From Gammaproteobacteria bacterium (GTDB lineage Bacteria; Pseudomonadota; Gammaproteobacteria; Pseudomonadales; Azotimanducaceae), in NCBI GenBank assembly GCA_028824555.1, contig JAPPDJ010000144.1:1-41885 (forward strand): a stretch of 41,885 bases of DNA, read 5' to 3'. Numbering within the stretch: the first letter of the stretch is position 1; each line of letters opens with the position of its first letter. The notes under the pieces are model-generated. The model saw nothing but the letters and a program-made list of their open reading frames with translations. It had not been told where the DNA came from and made no database searches. This document shows positions 39,862 to 41,885 of this stretch, one piece after another. The translations under genes and the position numbers were made by a program.

Positions 39862-40572
39862 CTAGCCCGCGGCAGCTTTGGACTCGACTGGGGGCTGGTT
39901 GTCGACGCTGTTCCAGAGCGCTTCGTCTGGGGCCTTCATGACCATCTCGTATGCGCCCTCTGGGTAGTTGGCCATGTGCGGGCCGGGACCATCGAGTTCC
40001 GGCTGCGCCACGATGCCGCCCTCGCCCTTGTACGGAGCCGGCCTCTTGTAGCGCGCGAGTTCGTCGGCCGAGATGCCCGTCAGCTCGACCACTTCGGGGT
40101 CAATCCAGGCCTCTTGGTTGATGGGCTCAGTGGAGTAGGAGAGCTCGAGGGAAAGGTTCTCGGGCCCCGCGAAGTAAATGGAGGCGCAGAAGCCGTGGTC
40201 GATGGGGCCCATGACCGGCACGCCCTTAGCGCGGAGGCGGTCGCGCATGGCGAGGAGTTCGTCGTGGTTCTTCACCCGCAGGGCCACATGCTGCATGGTG
40301 CCTGGCGCGGAGTTGGCGGCTGGATTGCCGGCATGGGTCTTGCCAAGTTCGGCGGGAATCTTGCCGATGTCGGGGTTGCCGACGAAGGCGATGGAGGCTT
40401 CGTCGTTCAGGCGCAGGAAACCGTGGCACGTATTGGGCACGCCGTGCATCCAATACAGAGCCACCAGCTCCATGCCGAGCTTGTCGGTGAAGAACTCGAT
40501 TTGCGCCTTCATGTCGCCGGTGCAGATCGCCAAGTGATGCAGGCCGTCGATCTTGTTCACTGCCGTCTCCAT
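39862..40572 (-). CDS. VOC-superfamily (glyoxalase/extradiol dioxygenase fold) protein
   Basis: 236 residues. Two beta-alpha-beta-beta-beta modules are visible: IDGLHHLAICTGDMKAQIEF, then FTDKLGMELVALYW, and MQHVALRVKNHDELLAMRDR, then LRAKGVPVMGP with SIYFAGPENLSLELSYS. Probable metal ligands are H in HHLAI, H in QHVAL and E in SLELSYS, the usual H-H-E set. About 70 C-terminal residues follow (YKGEGGIVAQPELDGPGPHM), less typical. It could be a ring-cleaving dioxygenase or a lyase. It lies 37 bases after the FAD-monooxygenase gene on the same strand, so an oxidative step on an aromatic or related compound is plausible. Confidence 0.85.
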   Translation of the reverse strand: METAVNKIDGLHHLAICTGDMKAQIEFFTDKLGMELVALYWMHGVPNTCHGFLRLNDEASIAFVGNPDIGKIPAELGKTHAGNPAANSAPGTMQHVALRVKNHDELLAMRDRLRAKGVPVMGPIDHGFCASIYFAGPENLSLELSYSTEPINQEAWIDPEVVELTGISADELARYKRPAPYKGEGGIVAQPELDGPGPHMANYPEGAYEMVMKAPDEALWNSVDNQPPVESKAAAG

Positions 40573-40609
40573 CTTGAATCCGTCCGGTGGAAGGGGGGCT
40601 GCTCGTCAC

Positions 40610-41791
40610 TCAACCCGTCCGTGCCGCTTGCAGGGCATCGTAGCGGAAGAGTCCCTCAACGGTTCGTCCGCCCGCACGGCTAGCTACCCGGTTGCGCAGC
40701 CAAGCCTTGATGCCGGCGAGGTGAAATACCTTGGCGTTCAGTCGCGAGCCGTTCTGCACTCCGGCCGTACGCTGGCGGCGCAGGTCTTCGTAGCGCTTGA
40801 GTGCAGGAGGCACGCAATCGGCGACGGCCAGGCAGCCGGCGAGAACGGCGGCGTCCTCAATGGCCATTGCCGCGCCTTGCGCCATGAAGGGCAAGGTGGG
40901 ATGGCAGGCGTCGCCGAGCAAAGTGACCGCCCCCTCGCCCCAACGGGGCATGGGCGCGCGATCGTGCAGCGCCCACTTGTATAGGGAGTTCGGGTCGATG
41001 TTGTCGATCAATGCCTGAATGTCGTCGTGCCAGCCGGCGAAGTCGCGCTTAAGCTCCTCAAGCTCGCCCGGCTCGGTCCAAGACTCCACCTCCCAGCCCG
41101 ACTTCTCCACCACGCAAACGCAGTTCACCAACGTGCCCGAACGCACGTAGTAATGCACGAAGTGTTTGTGCGGTCCCCACCACGCGGTGGCCATGGGGCG
41201 CACGAGGCCCGTCGGCAGCCGTTCGGTGGGCACCAGGGCGCGCCAGGCCACGTTGCCGGTGAACCGAGGCGCGTCGTCGCCAAAGAGCCCGGCGCGTACT
41301 GCTGAATGGATGCCGTCGGCGCCGATCAGCGCATCGCCCTCGTGAACGGCTCCGCCGACGTAGGCACGCACCTGACCAACCTGCTCGAACCCCGTCACCT
41401 CGGAGGCCGCGTTCAGTTCGATGGCAGAGGTGCGTTCGGTCGCTTCCACCAGCACACGGAGCAAGTCGCCCCGGTGGATGTGGTAGTAGGGAAAGCCGTA
41501 TTCGTCCCGGACGGCTTGGCCAAGCGGCGAAGAACCGATCACCTTGCCCGATTTCCAGGCCCGGAACTCCCCGCCCTCGGGCAGGAAGGCGCGCGCCGCC
41601 AACGCCGGCTCTAGGCCCAGATGGTGTAGCACTCGGGTGCAGTTGGGGCTCAACTGAATGCCCGCCCCGGTCTCGCCGAAATCGGCTGATCGCTCGAACA
41701 GCGCCACCTCGAAACCAGCCTCGGCGAGGCAGAGCGCCGCGGTCAGCCCGCCGATGCCGCCGCCGGCGATGAGCACCCGGCCGCTAGCCAA
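40610..41791 (-). CDS. FAD-dependent monooxygenase (salicylate hydroxylase-like)
   Basis: 393 residues. The FAD loop is VLIAGGGIGGLTAALCLAEA followed by an acidic FERS; GADGIHSAVRAGLFG carries the DG motif and LGDACHPTLPFMAQGAAMAI, then EDAAVLA, the GD motif, all in the order of group A flavin monooxygenases. ETGAGIQLSPNCTRVLHHLG near residue 45 matches the salicylate/6-hydroxynicotinate hydroxylase branch. It should hydroxylate an aromatic substrate with NAD(P)H and oxygen. The start is TTG 41789-41791; GTG 41774-41776 would cut into the FAD strand. Upstream, 41792-41885 holds no gene, only a ten-codon minus-strand ORF (41787-41817) overlapping the start. Confidence 0.9.
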   Translation of the reverse strand: MASGRVLIAGGGIGGLTAALCLAEAGFEVALFERSADFGETGAGIQLSPNCTRVLHHLGLEPALAARAFLPEGGEFRAWKSGKVIGSSPLGQAVRDEYGFPYYHIHRGDLLRVLVEATERTSAIELNAASEVTGFEQVGQVRAYVGGAVHEGDALIGADGIHSAVRAGLFGDDAPRFTGNVAWRALVPTERLPTGLVRPMATAWWGPHKHFVHYYVRSGTLVNCVCVVEKSGWEVESWTEPGELEELKRDFAGWHDDIQALIDNIDPNSLYKWALHDRAPMPRWGEGAVTLLGDACHPTLPFMAQGAAMAIEDAAVLAGCLAVADCVPPALKRYEDLRRQRTAGVQNGSRLNAKVFHLAGIKAWLRNRVASRAGGRTVEGLFRYDALQAARTG

Positions 41792-41885
41792 ACCTGCCGT
41801 CCAGCGTCGTGGTCATGGATTCGCCGGTCCTTAGCCCGGATTATTCATGAATGCGCGTAGCGAGGGCGACGAGACGCCGCTGTGG

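Noticed and set aside
1-41885. tRNA or rRNA genes, including one beside the integrase remnant
   Set aside because: No cloverleaf with a CCA end or rRNA-like stretch was recognised by eye; a covariance-model scan would settle it.

Overview
The window is GC-rich (roughly 65% by eye) and tightly packed. It contains 34 intact-looking protein-coding genes, one gene cut by the left edge, and several clearly broken ones. An exonuclease I gene (sbcB), a DUF6491-like secreted protein and the general gene repertoire point to a gammaproteobacterium, probably an environmental or marine heterotroph. No rRNA or tRNA gene was seen, so the taxonomy is an inference.

Layout. 1-2401: a truncated GH3 beta-glucosidase translationally coupled to a secreted clan GH-A glycosidase. 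2446-4671: two toxin-antitoxin modules back to back (RHH antitoxin/RelE toxin, then HipB/HipA), each behind a palindromic operator that overlaps a TTGACT -35-like box. 4763-9735: a sodium:solute symporter, a class III CoA-transferase, a glutathione S-transferase and a kinase-like protein, separated by repeat-rich gaps. 9792-11060: a self-inhibited Fic protein. 11284-14886 (minus): an alpha-E protein, a circularly permuted ATP-grasp ligase and a zinc-ribbon metallopeptidase, which look like a peptide-ligation/modification operon. 15099-18717 (plus): serine hydrolase, M32 carboxypeptidase and Sir2 with overlapping reading frames. 18723-22959: secreted DUF6491-like protein, acyltransferase (minus), SDR, DUF72 and PhyH-type dioxygenase.

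22956-28060 is accessory DNA. It holds a stop-interrupted, truncated P4-type integrase remnant; a minus-strand cassette of small membrane protein, PD-(D/E)xK-like nuclease and uracil-DNA-glycosylase-like protein; an IS1595-type transposase remnant; and several unrecognised secreted or membrane proteins. The three-gene cassette is the best candidate here for an undescribed nucleic-acid-targeting (defence-like) system. 28057-33657 (minus) returns to metabolism: a PhnD-like protein, a CtBP-type hydroxyacid dehydrogenase, and an osmoprotectant ABC system whose ATPase gene overlaps sbcB. An SLC13 transporter follows on the plus strand.

35387-38315 is a decayed restriction region: a PGN_0703-type putative endonuclease with a frameshifted partner, then the wreck of a type I R-M operon (hsdS tail, intact rhuM-Fic, doubly damaged hsdR tail). 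38531-41791 holds a strong promoter driving an SRPBCC/ArsR pair, a repeat-filled gap, and a VOC protein plus FAD monooxygenase pair.

The gaps are seeded with at least three families of short palindromic repeats. Family A centres on GGGACGGGCTTGTCCC, family B on AGGGAAGGCAGAATGCCTTCCCT-like hairpins, and family C on CAGTTCGCG...CGAACTG. Three unrelated genes take their TAG stop from the first bases of a family A repeat.
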